64,000 nt of DNA from Photorhabdus khanii NC19 (lineage in GTDB: Bacteria > Pseudomonadota > Gammaproteobacteria > Enterobacterales > Enterobacteriaceae), in assembly GCF_000517265.1 (NCBI RefSeq), contig NZ_AYSJ01000013.1:578838-642837 (forward strand), in the 5' to 3' direction. A program made the translations under genes and the position numbers. Below are positions 45,873-54,174 of this stretch, piece by piece; position 1 is the stretch's first letter; every line of letters starts with the position of its first letter. The notes under the pieces were generated by a model, which was not told the DNA's origin, did not search any database, and saw only the letters and a list, made by a program, of their open reading frames with translations.

Positions 45873-45881
45873 ATTTGTCAA
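45852..45881 (-). promoter_or_regulatory. Predicted sigma-70 promoter of the NRPS/PKS operon
   Basis: On the minus strand a consensus -35 TTGACA (45876-45881) is followed after 18 bases by TACATT (45852-45857) as -10; an overlapping TTACAT gives 17-base spacing. It lies about 270 bases upstream of the ACP start, leaving a leader of roughly 260 bases. A repeat at 45854-45872 fills the spacer, which would let a bound regulator control it. Confidence 0.55.
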
Positions 45882-46328
45882 TATACGTAAATTCGGTAAA
45901 CATCTCCGGCTCGCTAGTTTCCCTACGCTGTTTATCTGAGGGTACTGACTCGATCCTATGTATTGGACGTAAAATGACTACCTGTGCGGCAGTGAACGGT
46001 TGTAAAGGGTTGATGATGATAGTTATATTGATTTTCATTTAAAGTTTATGTATTAAATAAATCATTTAGATAATGACTTAAGTAATAACCGAGGATTTAC
46101 TATATGGAATATAAAAAAAGACCAAAAAAATATCACTCAGAAACTAATTTTAATATAAATCCAATCTACAATGGCATATATAATTAAACAATTCTCGTAA
46201 CAAAGATAGCCATAATTATTATTTTCTCAAAAAATTTGTCTTTGCTGGTAATAAAGTATTAAACTGACTAACACAACTCAAACATACCAAGATTGATGTC
46301 CGAAAACTGTGGAAAAAGGAATTATGAT

Positions 46329-46997
46329 ATGACTCATCACATCACAATATCACCTCAAATTATCAACACACTCGCAGCAAGTAATGAACCTTGGGGAATC
46401 AAAGATAAAAATTCATGCTTTATTTACGGCAATCCGGCATTAAAATCTCTTCAGAATTTTTCAAATTCATTTGAATTTGAGGGGTTTTATGAGAATGAAC
46501 TTCCTTGGGATAGTGCTAAATTTGCAGAAGAATTTATTAAAAATGATAAAAAAGTGATAGAAAAACAGCAAAGAATATGCTCAGTTGAAACACATATGTT
46601 TGGCAGAGAAAAAGTTCTGTCCTCTTACTTTTTCGAAAAATTTCCTTTTTATCATGAAGATGAAAGTTGCATAGGCGTTATATATCATGGTTGGGAAGCC
46701 CAAAGTTATTCATTAACTCATCTGCATCAATATCATAATAAACTCCCCGCCTCCATTATGCTCCAACCACCAATTGATCTTTTTACTCAACGTGAATGGG
46801 ATATCATTTTCCTCTTTCTACAAAGAAATACCAGAAGACAAATTGGACGGATATTGAATATTGCCTACCGTACTGTTGAATCTTATATGACCCGGATATA
46901 TAAAAAAATAGGTATTCACTCCAGTCAACAACTGGAAGAATATTGTCAGGTTAATAACTTTAATCACTATATACCGGAAAGATTTTTATTATCTTAA
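46329..46997 (+). CDS. LuxR-family solo regulator with PAS4-like sensor domain, 1
   Basis: A 222-residue transcription factor. The N-terminal part (about 10-130) has the PAS4-like signature of Photorhabdus LuxR solos: SNEPWGIKDKNSCFIYGNPA, then FEFEGFYENELPWDS. The C-terminal part is a GerE/LuxR helix-turn-helix: FTQREWDIIFLFLQRNTRRQ followed by IGRILNIAYRTVESYMTRIY. No autoinducer synthase is nearby. TTG and ATG codons at 46293 and 46296 are in frame, but AAGGA at 46316-46320 lies 8 bases before the ATG at 46329, so that start is preferred. It is divergent from the NRPS/PKS operon and is a candidate regulator of it. Its codons are AT-rich, unlike the operon. Confidence 0.87.
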   Translation: MTHHITISPQIINTLAASNEPWGIKDKNSCFIYGNPALKSLQNFSNSFEFEGFYENELPWDSAKFAEEFIKNDKKVIEKQQRICSVETHMFGREKVLSSYFFEKFPFYHEDESCIGVIYHGWEAQSYSLTHLHQYHNKLPASIMLQPPIDLFTQREWDIIFLFLQRNTRRQIGRILNIAYRTVESYMTRIYKKIGIHSSQQLEEYCQVNNFNHYIPERFLLS

Positions 46998-47129
46998 ATT
47001 ACGTATTTACTACCGGTTTCTATATGCTGCCCTTGTCCATAATTAATGGAAAAAATAGCCAATTTTTCTGAAATATATTTTTATTTGCAAATATCATAAT
47101 TATATTCAATAATTTTTTAAAGGTTATTT

Positions 47130-47825
47130 ATGAAAAAATTTGGATGTAAAAAAGTTCCTTTCATTACCACCCAGTTAACAAATACATGGGATAGAAGCAC
47201 AGAATCATGGTTCGTAAAAGATAAGGAATTCCATTTTATTTATGCAAATACAGCTTCTATTAAAGCCAATAAGTTACCTAAAAACTTTAATATTATTGGA
47301 TATACTGATAAAGAATTACCTACACCATTCAATCATTTTGCTGACCTTTTTGAAGAACATGACCGCAAGGTCTTAGAATGTATGCAACGAATATCATCTA
47401 TAGGCACTTACCCTCAAGGCAATGGTCAACAGCCTAAATCCTATTTTTGTAATAAATATCCATTAATGGATGAAAATAATCAATGTATTGGCATCATTTC
47501 TCACGCCAAAGAAATAGATCATTTCGCAGTATCTCATTACATAATGAATAATACATCTATATCCATTAGATTTAGACCACCTAACAATATATTAACGCAG
47601 AAAGAATGGATAATAATATTTTTATTCTGTCGCGGCATCAGCAATAAATGTATTGCTGATGAAATGAGAATCTCATGCCATACCGTGGAAAAATATTTTG
47701 AAAGTATCTATGATAAACTATCAATCGGATCATCAATTGAATTAAGATTATTTTGCAAAGAAAATGGCTATGATATATATATTCCATCAAGATATTTTCA
47801 ACCTACAAGTCACTTTTTATTATAA
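47130..47825 (+). CDS. LuxR-family solo regulator with PAS4-like sensor domain, 2
   Basis: A 231-residue paralogue of the preceding gene, 132 bases downstream, with the same layout: PAS4-like region with SWFVKDKEFHFIYANTAS and IIGYTDKELPTPFNHFADLF, then LTQKEWIIIFLFCRGISNKC and IADEMRISCHTVEKYFESIY as the DNA-binding domain. AAAGG precedes the ATG by 7 bases. The two proteins are clearly diverged, so the duplication is old. The PAS4 type is thought to sense host- or self-derived small molecules other than acyl-homoserine lactones. The ligand and targets are unknown. Confidence 0.87.
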   Translation: MKKFGCKKVPFITTQLTNTWDRSTESWFVKDKEFHFIYANTASIKANKLPKNFNIIGYTDKELPTPFNHFADLFEEHDRKVLECMQRISSIGTYPQGNGQQPKSYFCNKYPLMDENNQCIGIISHAKEIDHFAVSHYIMNNTSISIRFRPPNNILTQKEWIIIFLFCRGISNKCIADEMRISCHTVEKYFESIYDKLSIGSSIELRLFCKENGYDIYIPSRYFQPTSHFLL

Positions 47826-47922
47826 ACAATCGATTTTATCATTATGTATTTTTTTCTCTGCTTTATTTAATTAATCTAATTAGCTAAGGAGATGAATGTA
47901 AATTTTCTAAAATAATTTCACA

Positions 47923-48078
47923 TCAACAAATATCATTCATAATGTATAAACCATCGTGTTTTACTAAGCGTATATTAGATTCATCGTAATAGTTAACATT
48001 TAAATATCCAAATGTATATTTTTTCGCAGATTTTAGTATCAAACTCCCTGTGATAAACAAGCTATTATAATTAGCACT
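47923..48078 (-). pseudogene. C-terminal gene fragment
   Basis: A minus-strand frame bounded by stops reads SANYNSLFITGSLILKSAKK and continues YTFGYLNVNYYDESNIRLVK, ending GLYIMNDIC at a TGA. It has no start codon in good context but has protein-like composition. It is probably the tail of a small gene that belonged to the fibre cassette. No family is recognised. Confidence 0.3.
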
Positions 48079-48119
48079 TTAACATCAGTTACCATTATTC
48101 ATAACGAGTTGTAGTAATA

Positions 48120-48137
48120 CAGGGCTACATAGCCCTG
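48120..48137 (-). terminator. Hairpin after the 48-kb tail fibre gene
   Basis: CAGGGCTA and TAGCCCTG form an 8-bp stem with a 2-base loop, 14 bases past the fibre stop. No T run follows on the minus strand, so termination may be weak. Confidence 0.5.
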
Positions 48138-48150
48138 ATTACATTATTTA

Positions 48151-49728
48151 TTATTCTTTTTCAGATAGTTGCACGCGAACATTGATTACTCTTCCGTCTG
48201 GAATATCGCATGGGTCACCATCATTGTAATAAACTGCTTCCCCTATTGCCGTTACGCTTTTGACACGCTTATTTTGAGCAAATTTCGGAGCCTCTGCATT
48301 TTGACGATGGTAACATTCAATTGTTATATCACCGCTGGATGTGTTCACCGATTCATAAACCCAAATAAGATTTAACCCGTTGCTGTCTGCCGGAACGATA
48401 GTACCTCGGCGAATTCCCCACGCACCATCTTTAGCAAAACCATTGCAGCCACTGATACGATATTTTCCTGTATCTACGCGTTTAACAGTAACACCTTCAG
48501 CTTCGCTAGTTAGCTCATAAGTTCCGTCTGGATGAATATCTACAACCGGGCTGGATACTCTAAGATTACCATTAGCATCAGGACGCGCATTTTTATCTGT
48601 CCAAAGTCGGCTAACTTTTGTATCTCCACCCCCATCATTTCCGTGGATAAAGCTGATACCCGCATTGTCATAATGTGCGATAAATCCAGCCCATATATCA
48701 TGCATTCTTGTTACATAGCCGCCTGACCATGGATATCCAATACCACCATGATTTTCACTAAATCTGAATGCATGACCGCCCTGCGGCAATAATCTTATCC
48801 AGGCGGTAAAATCACTTATATTTGCTTGAGTAACATACTTTGCCTGGATAAATTCAGATCCTTCGGATTTTGCATATACACCAATATCCGCCGCAGTCGG
48901 TTTATTTTTTGTTGTATAAATATCAACCCACCCCTCCTCAAAGCCATAACCATCACGGGCTGAACGATAAGCAATCCCTCTATTTTTGTACTGCACTTTC
49001 AGCTGAAAAGCTGGGCAGCTTCCAACGCCATTATTGAAATGAGCAACATGTGCAGAATCTACCCCAGGGTTCAACAAATCATATAACCCTGTATCTGCGT
49101 TCCAAGGGACTTGATTATCAACAGAATATTTTCCTGTCAATCCGAGCCTAAATGCTCTTATATCCCCGGCATTCAGAACGACATCTCCGTTCAACAACTT
49201 CCCATTAATTTTCCTGCTGTTCGGCACTGCATCTTTAGCCAAATTGACTGTTTCTGACAAACCGAGATTTTTCACAAACGCATTTTTATCAGCAATATCT
49301 GCACCATTTTGGTTTTTTGCTAATCTATTATTAGCATTATTATTGATATCAGAAACAAGTTTCTGAGTTGCTGCAAGTGAATAACTATCGCCTGTTTTAT
49401 CTGTGAGTTGAACTATTCCTTTTTGGGTTAATGAGGCATTTGGAACTGTTGTTATGATTTTTTGTTCTAAAGCTCGGTTTAATTGTGTGATGAGCTTGGC
49501 TACGTCCCCATCATCCAGAACATCATCGCCACACTGGGTAGCAATAAAATTAGCCAGTACAGATGATATCGTTGACGACTGACGTAACACCTTATTGAGC
49601 AAATGAGTGGTAATATTTTCTGGTGGAAAACCCGTTTTTAAAAACGGGCTTTCTTCATATCTTTCTTGACTCACTACATTAGCATTATTACTCATAGAAA
49701 AAGCTTTAAAATCATTCTTGAGACTCAT
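48151..49728 (-). CDS. Phage tail fibre protein, copy 2 (no tfa partner)
   Basis: A 525-residue fibre. The first 130 residues (KNDFKAFSMSNNANVVSQER, TGFPPENITTHLLNKVLRQS, DVLDDGDVAKLITQLNRALE) are closely related to the fibre at 61446-62513. The middle and tip are different: VNQVPWNADTGLYD-like and GYPWSGGYVTRMHDIWAGF sequences of the GDSL/spike type, and no tail-collar or RPRN tip. No tfa follows it. It is likely the receptor-binding fibre of an R-type bacteriocin or prophage and lies between the LuxR genes and a DUF6392-like pseudogene. Confidence 0.85.
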   Translation of the reverse strand: MSLKNDFKAFSMSNNANVVSQERYEESPFLKTGFPPENITTHLLNKVLRQSSTISSVLANFIATQCGDDVLDDGDVAKLITQLNRALEQKIITTVPNASLTQKGIVQLTDKTGDSYSLAATQKLVSDINNNANNRLAKNQNGADIADKNAFVKNLGLSETVNLAKDAVPNSRKINGKLLNGDVVLNAGDIRAFRLGLTGKYSVDNQVPWNADTGLYDLLNPGVDSAHVAHFNNGVGSCPAFQLKVQYKNRGIAYRSARDGYGFEEGWVDIYTTKNKPTAADIGVYAKSEGSEFIQAKYVTQANISDFTAWIRLLPQGGHAFRFSENHGGIGYPWSGGYVTRMHDIWAGFIAHYDNAGISFIHGNDGGGDTKVSRLWTDKNARPDANGNLRVSSPVVDIHPDGTYELTSEAEGVTVKRVDTGKYRISGCNGFAKDGAWGIRRGTIVPADSNGLNLIWVYESVNTSSGDITIECYHRQNAEAPKFAQNKRVKSVTAIGEAVYYNDGDPCDIPDGRVINVRVQLSEKE

Positions 49729-49918
49729 ATACTTTCCTCAAATTAAATAATACTATTTTATAATCAATATATTGAATTATTGTAAAAATAATCCCCCGAA
49801 ACTTACGTCAATCACAGTCTAGCCCTAGGCAATAATAATGAAATACTCTTATGACTTAGAAGAGTAACTATTTTTATATAATCAGCACAAATAAATAACC
49901 TAACAATTTATTATTCAA

Positions 49919-50386
49919 CTACCAACGCACTTCCGATGTAGGTAAAAAGGTAATTGATTTCACACGCTCCAACAAATCGTAATCAAACTTCATGCTAACT
50001 GGAATACGAAAACCCAATAGTGTATATAGCTCAGTCCAACCAATATCTCTTTTTAGTCTTTTCCTTGGTGGAAGAAACTTTTCTGGTTTGCCAAATTGCT
50101 CATGAACTCATTGCCGGAACATCAATGGAATTAATGGTGAAGGCAATTCATTAGGAAACTTATATAAAGATTTCTTCTCATCGAGCAGGATCAGTATAAT
50201 TTCTTTCAAACGCTTTTCTTCCCTATAAAAAGACAGGAAAACGCCTTCTTTAGCCATATCCAGACATATAACCATATCACCGGAAAAACCACTTGGTTTG
50301 CTCTTATAAGGAATCAACCTTTCATCAAAAATTTCTTGATAGGACTTCCCCAAACTATTTATTAGTGCTTCTACATTAACTATCAT
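49919..50386 (-). pseudogene. DUF6392-like protein with an in-frame stop
   Basis: A frame of 156 codons broken by one TGA. The first 92 codons ([32 protein letters not shown]) end at TGA, and the same frame continues [20 protein letters not shown] and FLPTSEVRW to a TAG. The paralogue at 50518 has MHREWVKENLG at this point, so the stop is a Trp codon TGG changed to TGA. The family (DUF6392-like, from memory) is small and cytoplasmic and is often found near phage or bacteriocin genes. Function unknown. Confidence 0.7.
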
Positions 50387-50517
50387 TATTCATACTCAAG
50401 ATATGCCATACAGTGAAAAAACATGCTAAACATGGATAGTGGTTTGCTAGCCACTATCCAATGAAAGTAGAAAACTGGAAAAAAGCTTTTAAAGAAAACT
50501 CCCTCCTTTCTATATAA

Positions 50518-50803
50518 CTACCAACGCACTTCTGATGTGGGCAAAAAAGTCACTGAGCTAACCTGTTCACGTAAATTATAAGAAATCTGCATACTAATTT
50601 CGTCTGTGAAACAATATAAGTCTTTCCAACCAAACTGCCGTTTTAAAATTTGCCTTGGTGGTATTGACTTAATCGGAACGCCTAAATTTTCCTTAACCCA
50701 TTCCCTATGCATAGAATGCTTCAATGGTGATGGCAATTTATTTGGAAATATAAAAGAATTTTTGTCGTCTCTAAGCAACCTTAAAGTGACTTCGTGGACC
50801 AGC
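50518..50803 (-). pseudogene. DUF6392-like paralogue truncated by a Tn3-type end
   Basis: The C-terminal 95 residues of the same family ([28 protein letters not shown] at the end). The 5' part is missing: at 50804 the sequence switches to GGGGACATTTGAACAG, the end of a Tn3-type element. An ATG inside that end keeps a frame open to 50811, but its first residues come from the transposon. The missing 5' part was not found elsewhere in the window. Confidence 0.7.
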
Positions 50804-50840
50804 GGGGACATTTGAACAGAAACTTACGGTTTTGCCCTGT
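50804..50840. mobile_element. Inverted-repeat end of a Tn3-family transposon
   Basis: GGGGACATTTGAACAGAAAC begins exactly where the DUF6392-like gene is cut and lies 20 bases from the stop of a Tn3 transposase fragment. Tn3-family ends are about 38 bp, start with GGGG and lie just after tnpA. The partner end was not found in the window. Confidence 0.6.
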
Positions 50841-51264
50841 CGGTAGGCTCTGTACCGTAAGGTTCCCCATCAACAAAATAAGTGCCATGGGGTAATACGT
50901 GTTTATAGGGTAGTAAAGATATATGGGCTAATACATCATCATCTATAACTTCACCATTTTCACGTAACCCTTTAACAATGTTGCTTATTCTTGATGTGTT
51001 CCAGTACAGGATTGCATTGGATACCAGACTCAGGACGCTGGCCTTATTCATGATCTCTTCGTAATCACCAGTCGTGAATTCGCCCTGGTTTGCAAAAAAA
51101 ATCCATCGAGGCAACTTATGTCGGTATTCGCCTTTATTGGGGTCCGCTTGGAAAACGGGTAGAGTCGAGATGTGGCGCGGTAATTTCTGTAGGTCAGGCA
51201 TATCTGTTTCCGCCTCTTTCGATTGACGGCGCCTTACTGTTCTGACCATAAATCCCGTTTCCAC
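50824..51264 (-). pseudogene. C-terminal fragment of a Tn3-family transposase
   Basis: The last 110 residues (ADPNKGEYRHKLPRWIFFAN, VSNAILYWNTSRISNIVKGL, VIDDDVLAHISLLPYKHVLP) match the end of Tn3 TnpA. The rest of the gene is absent: immediately upstream lies a group II intron, and the first residues of the open frame (METGF) are intron sequence. Upstream of the intron there is no recognisable TnpA, so the 5' exon is gone. Inactive. Confidence 0.8.
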
Positions 51265-51276
51265 ACCCCGCTCATC

Positions 51277-51309
51277 GAACCGGACGTGCGCTTCTAACGC
51301 ATCCGGCTC
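51277..51309 (-). ncRNA. Group II intron domain V
   Basis: On the minus strand GAGCCGGATGCG, a GTTAGAA turn and CGCACGTCCGGTTC fold into the conserved domain V hairpin, with the AGC-type catalytic triad near its base (GAGCCG). It lies just past the IEP stop, as in other bacterial group II introns. Confidence 0.75.
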
Positions 51310-51319
51310 TCGGACAGAA

Positions 51320-52714
51320 TCATGCCTTCGCCCACGGAAGCCTCTGCGGGAGTTTCGGCAACTGGATGAGTCCTAACTGATTGTAGAAGTATTCATCAGG
51401 GTATCGCTTTAACCCTTTGCTTCGTTGCTTATGTTTCTTGCAGAGCCACCGACGCAGCCGGGTTGTGGTGTAGCGATCTATAAACCGGTACGACTGCGTG
51501 ACAGGGCCTAACCTGAAGTAGTTAGTCCAGCCACCCAGTTTCTGGTTCAACCGCATGACCATCTCACCGGCATCCATCCACTCCATGTTCCTGCTGGTCT
51601 GGAGCCTCACGGACTCAATCATTCGCTTAATGCTTTTCTTCGAGGGGCGAGTTCCTCTATACGGTTTCCTCGTCCGGGCTGAATATAAGCGCTTAAACGT
51701 GTATCCCAGAAAGTCAAATTCACCTTCCGGCATTCGACATAAGCGGGTCTTTTCTTCATTTACCGTTAGCTTCAGCTTTGCCATCAGTCCGCGCATTGCT
51801 GCCATTGCATGGCTGGCGTTACTGCCTTTACAGCAGATCACCAGATCGTCAGCATAGTTAACAATACGCGCACCCAGGCGCTGTTCGATCCTCAGACTTT
51901 TCCAGCCCATAATGAAACGTCTCATGTACAGATTAGATAAGAGTGGGGATATTGGAGAACCCTGTGGTATTCCGCACTGGTTATCCCGGTTTGCGGTTGT
52001 TCGCAGTACTTTCCCGTCCCGCATCTTTTCTTCTACTGGTGCTGCCAGCCACTGCTTAATCAAGCGCAGAACGTTACCGTCCACGATCCGGCGTGCAACT
52101 GACTTCATCAATTCAGGATGGGGTATGGTGTCGAAGTAGCCTGACAGATCCGCATCTACAATATCTCTATATCCGCTGGTCAGTAGACTGTGTACTTCCT
52201 GTACCGCGCTTTTTGCATTTTGGTTTCGCCGGTAGGCATGCTGTTCTGGGGGAAGATCGGCTTCGAATATAGGTTCGAGCACCAACATTGCTGCTATCTG
52301 GCAAACTCTGTCCCTCAGACACGCGATGCCCAGCGGTCGGGTTTTCCCGTTTGGCTTAGGGATATGTACCCGCCTGACCGGCTTCGGAACATATGTGCCT
52401 TCCCGAAGCTGTTGCGCCAGTTCTCCGAGCCATTGCTCCACACCATATGACTCAATATCATCGAAGGTTTGCCCATCCGTCCCCGCTGCACCTTTATTCC
52501 GGCGACAGCACTGGTACGCATGAGTCAGCACACTGCGGTGGTATATTTTGTCGTACAACGCATGGAATCGAAGCTCGGATCTTTCCTTCGCTTTCGCATG
52601 TAACGTCGTCTGTAATTCCTGAACGTATTTCGGAGTTCTTAGGTTTCCCAATCTCCAGTTCCTCATCACTTTCGGCGTTGTTTCTGAACCAAGGCTCCTT
52701 TCCTCCACCGGCAT
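51320..52714 (-). CDS. ltrA: Group II intron reverse transcriptase/maturase
   Basis: A 464-residue intron-encoded protein. Reverse-transcriptase blocks are clear: RPLGIACLRDRVCQIAAMLV, the YxDD box in VNYADDLVICC, IPQGSPISPLLSNLYM and the FDFLGYTF motif. The maturase (domain X) region includes GGWTNYFRLG and RWLCKKHKQRSKGLK. There is little room for an HNH endonuclease domain after it, so retrohoming would rely on RT and maturase alone. No lesion is visible; it may be active. Confidence 0.9.
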   Translation of the reverse strand: MPVEERSLGSETTPKVMRNWRLGNLRTPKYVQELQTTLHAKAKERSELRFHALYDKIYHRSVLTHAYQCCRRNKGAAGTDGQTFDDIESYGVEQWLGELAQQLREGTYVPKPVRRVHIPKPNGKTRPLGIACLRDRVCQIAAMLVLEPIFEADLPPEQHAYRRNQNAKSAVQEVHSLLTSGYRDIVDADLSGYFDTIPHPELMKSVARRIVDGNVLRLIKQWLAAPVEEKMRDGKVLRTTANRDNQCGIPQGSPISPLLSNLYMRRFIMGWKSLRIEQRLGARIVNYADDLVICCKGSNASHAMAAMRGLMAKLKLTVNEEKTRLCRMPEGEFDFLGYTFKRLYSARTRKPYRGTRPSKKSIKRMIESVRLQTSRNMEWMDAGEMVMRLNQKLGGWTNYFRLGPVTQSYRFIDRYTTTRLRRWLCKKHKQRSKGLKRYPDEYFYNQLGLIQLPKLPQRLPWAKA

Positions 52715-53257
52715 TACCCGGCTTCCCCGGTACTACGAGCCTCTCCGTCATCCTGTCGTGCCCGGTCTGGCCGTCACCGGCTTCCGGTTGGTGTTAGCGT
52801 TCACCACACGCAGGACTTCCCGTGTTGCCCCGGTCTTCCTCTTGTATACATGCTGTCGCTACTACCCCGGTGGAGGTTGCAGGGTGCGCTTTTCGTTCAC
52901 TTCCCCTGTAACTGGCAGCTTTCCCCAATAATTTGGTGGGTCAGCCTCCACATTGCGTTTTTCGAGGCCTGCTCAGCGTTCACTCACGTTACGGCCTGCA
53001 TACTCGCTGAATCACTAAAATGATCCTATACACCAGAGGCTTCAGCCGCTTTGTTACCGCCACGACTGCTCTGATTACTTCCGGCTGGAACGAAAGTTGC
53101 CGGGCGGGATTCGCACCCGCTGGAAGACCGTGCCTTTGCACGGCGCACAAAATATCCCACGTTAAGACCGTTTTTTAAACAGTAGGTATTTGCTGTTTTG
53201 CTTTAACTCTCAGAATTGTTTGCCGTGTGGTTCTGAATTCCCTGGCAATTGCACTTA

Positions 53258-53594
53258 GGGGTCCAGTGGAGGAACCCACGAAAATGACGAGTTGTCCGCG
53301 GGAAGCGCAAAAACCATACAGATTGCATAATAAATGCACCATGATTATGGCAACGATTTTTGCACTTAAAAAAACCGTTTATCGCGCTGTTCTCATCAAA
53401 ATCACACGGGTGAAGAAAGCATACTTTTTGCACTTTCAGAATGTGGCTGCTCTCTGAAATATGTTCGATTGTTAAAATTGGTACAACGATGACATATACT
53501 TAATAAGTATAATAAAATCATAATGTTGATTACGTTATGGATTTTCTTCGTTATGGGCACTCGTCATTTTCGTGGGTTCCTCCACTGGGACCCC
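53258..53594. mobile_element. 337-bp miniature element with Tn3-like inverted repeats
   Basis: Both ends begin GGGGTCC and share a perfect inverted run AGTGGAGGAACCCACGAAAA with TGACGAGT after it; the right end has one extra C. The ends resemble the Tn3 end (GGGGTC, CAGTGGAACGAAAA). The 270-bp interior has no gene. These are the features of a Tn3-derived miniature element moved in trans by a transposase. Flanking bases ACTTA and ATCTA are not an exact 5-bp duplication. Confidence 0.75.
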
Positions 53595-53605
53595 ATCTAA
53601 GGATG

Positions 53606-53637
53606 TAAAAAAACCCGACTGGTGATCGGGTTCTTTA
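53606..53637 (-). terminator. Terminator of a possible antisense RNA
   Basis: On the minus strand AACCCGA and TCGGGTT form a stem, followed by TTTTTTTAC. No minus-strand protein gene lies upstream within 1 kb, so it may end a small RNA antisense to the leader of the DinQ-like gene. On the plus strand the same hairpin is followed only by CTTT. Confidence 0.6.
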
Positions 53638-53639
53638 CG

Positions 53640-53954
53640 TTCCGGTACTGAGTTGGTAGCTCTGACCGGATGAGACAGCACTCAGCTAACAAAGACAGTA
53701 TACGCCAGAATGGCGGTATGTTCAAACCGCCATATAGCAGGTATAATCAACGGGTTAGTTTGGTTGTCTGTCTCACTCTACTTTTCCGCAGCGCGGGATG
53801 AACATTTCAAGTCCTGGCCGGATCACAGGTGGTGCTGGTTCTGGTGCTCTGATCGGAGTGAGACAGCACTCAGCTAACAAACCGAGAGCAAGCCGTTGTG
53901 ACAGGTAGTGTAAGAGTAAGCAACGGTGGCCTCACTCCCATACGGGAGAAACGG
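53640..53954 (+). ncRNA. Structured leader with duplicated segments upstream of the DinQ-like toxin
   Basis: Two copies of TGAGACAGCACTCAGCTAAC with AAA after it (53671-53693 and 53859-53881) lie 188 bases apart, each preceded by CTCTGACCGGA or CTCTGATCGGAG. Between them, TTGTCTGTCTCACTC (about 53764-53778) is complementary to the repeats. Long, repeat-rich leaders are typical of type I toxin mRNAs, and the E. coli dinQ locus has two repeated small RNAs (agrA, agrB). The exact transcripts cannot be read from sequence. Confidence 0.45.
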
Positions 53955-54038
53955 GTGAAAGCTTTTTTAGATAAAGTTCTCATCGTTCTAAAGGCGCTTG
54001 TCGCGCTGCTGGAACTGATTCGCCAGTTTATCGATTGA
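53955..54038 (+). CDS. DinQ-like type I toxin peptide, 27 aa
   Basis: From a GTG with GGGAGAAACG upstream the frame encodes MKAFLDKVLIVLKALVALLE and then LIRQFID. Length, single hydrophobic helix and the pattern DKxxIVLxALxALLELIR closely resemble E. coli DinQ, a toxic inner-membrane peptide held off by an antisense RNA. A terminator follows at 54059. The repeat-rich leader upstream supports a type I toxin-antitoxin locus. The peptide is too short for usual gene finders. Toxicity is inference. Confidence 0.65.
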   Translation: MKAFLDKVLIVLKALVALLELIRQFID

Positions 54039-54058
54039 TGCCGGTGAAAACGTAACTA

Positions 54059-54090
54059 AGAGGGCGGGCTAACCCCCCGCTCTCTTTAAT
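54059..54090 (+). terminator. Terminator after the DinQ-like gene
   Basis: AGAGGGCGGG and CCCGCTCTCT pair (one bulge) around CTAACCCC and are followed by TTAATAAATTT. It ends the transcript 20 bases after the peptide stop. Confidence 0.6.
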
Positions 54091-54174
54091 AAATTTCCGC
54101 TCCCTTTTCTGCCCTTCCCTCTTCTCAAATCAAACGTAGCGCACAATGCTATATAATATTATATAAAATATGTT

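Larger units (their letters stand above)
45585..46328. other. AT-rich intergenic region between the operon and the LuxR genes
   Basis: About 740 bases separate the first operon gene from the first LuxR gene. The part near 45.8-45.9 kb holds the promoter and repeats listed separately. The rest (about 45.9-46.3 kb) is AT-rich and presumably carries the plus-strand promoter of the regulators, which I cannot place with confidence. Short open frames here have no family features. Confidence 0.5.
51250..53148 (-). mobile_element. Group II intron (ends approximate)
   Basis: About 1.9 kb on the minus strand with the IEP gene in its 3' half. The 5' end is placed at GTGCGCC (53142-53148), a typical group II start; a second GTGCG occurs at 53112-53116. 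Between this and the IEP (52715-53148) lies structured, non-coding sequence, presumed domains I-III. Domain V is visible at 51277-51309. The exact 3' end, near 51240-51255, was not fixed. It sits in a Tn3 transposase remnant. Confidence 0.75.

Noticed and set aside
53671..53881. CRISPR array, because of identical short repeats.
   Set aside because: Only two copies, 188 bases apart, with no regular spacers and no cas genes.
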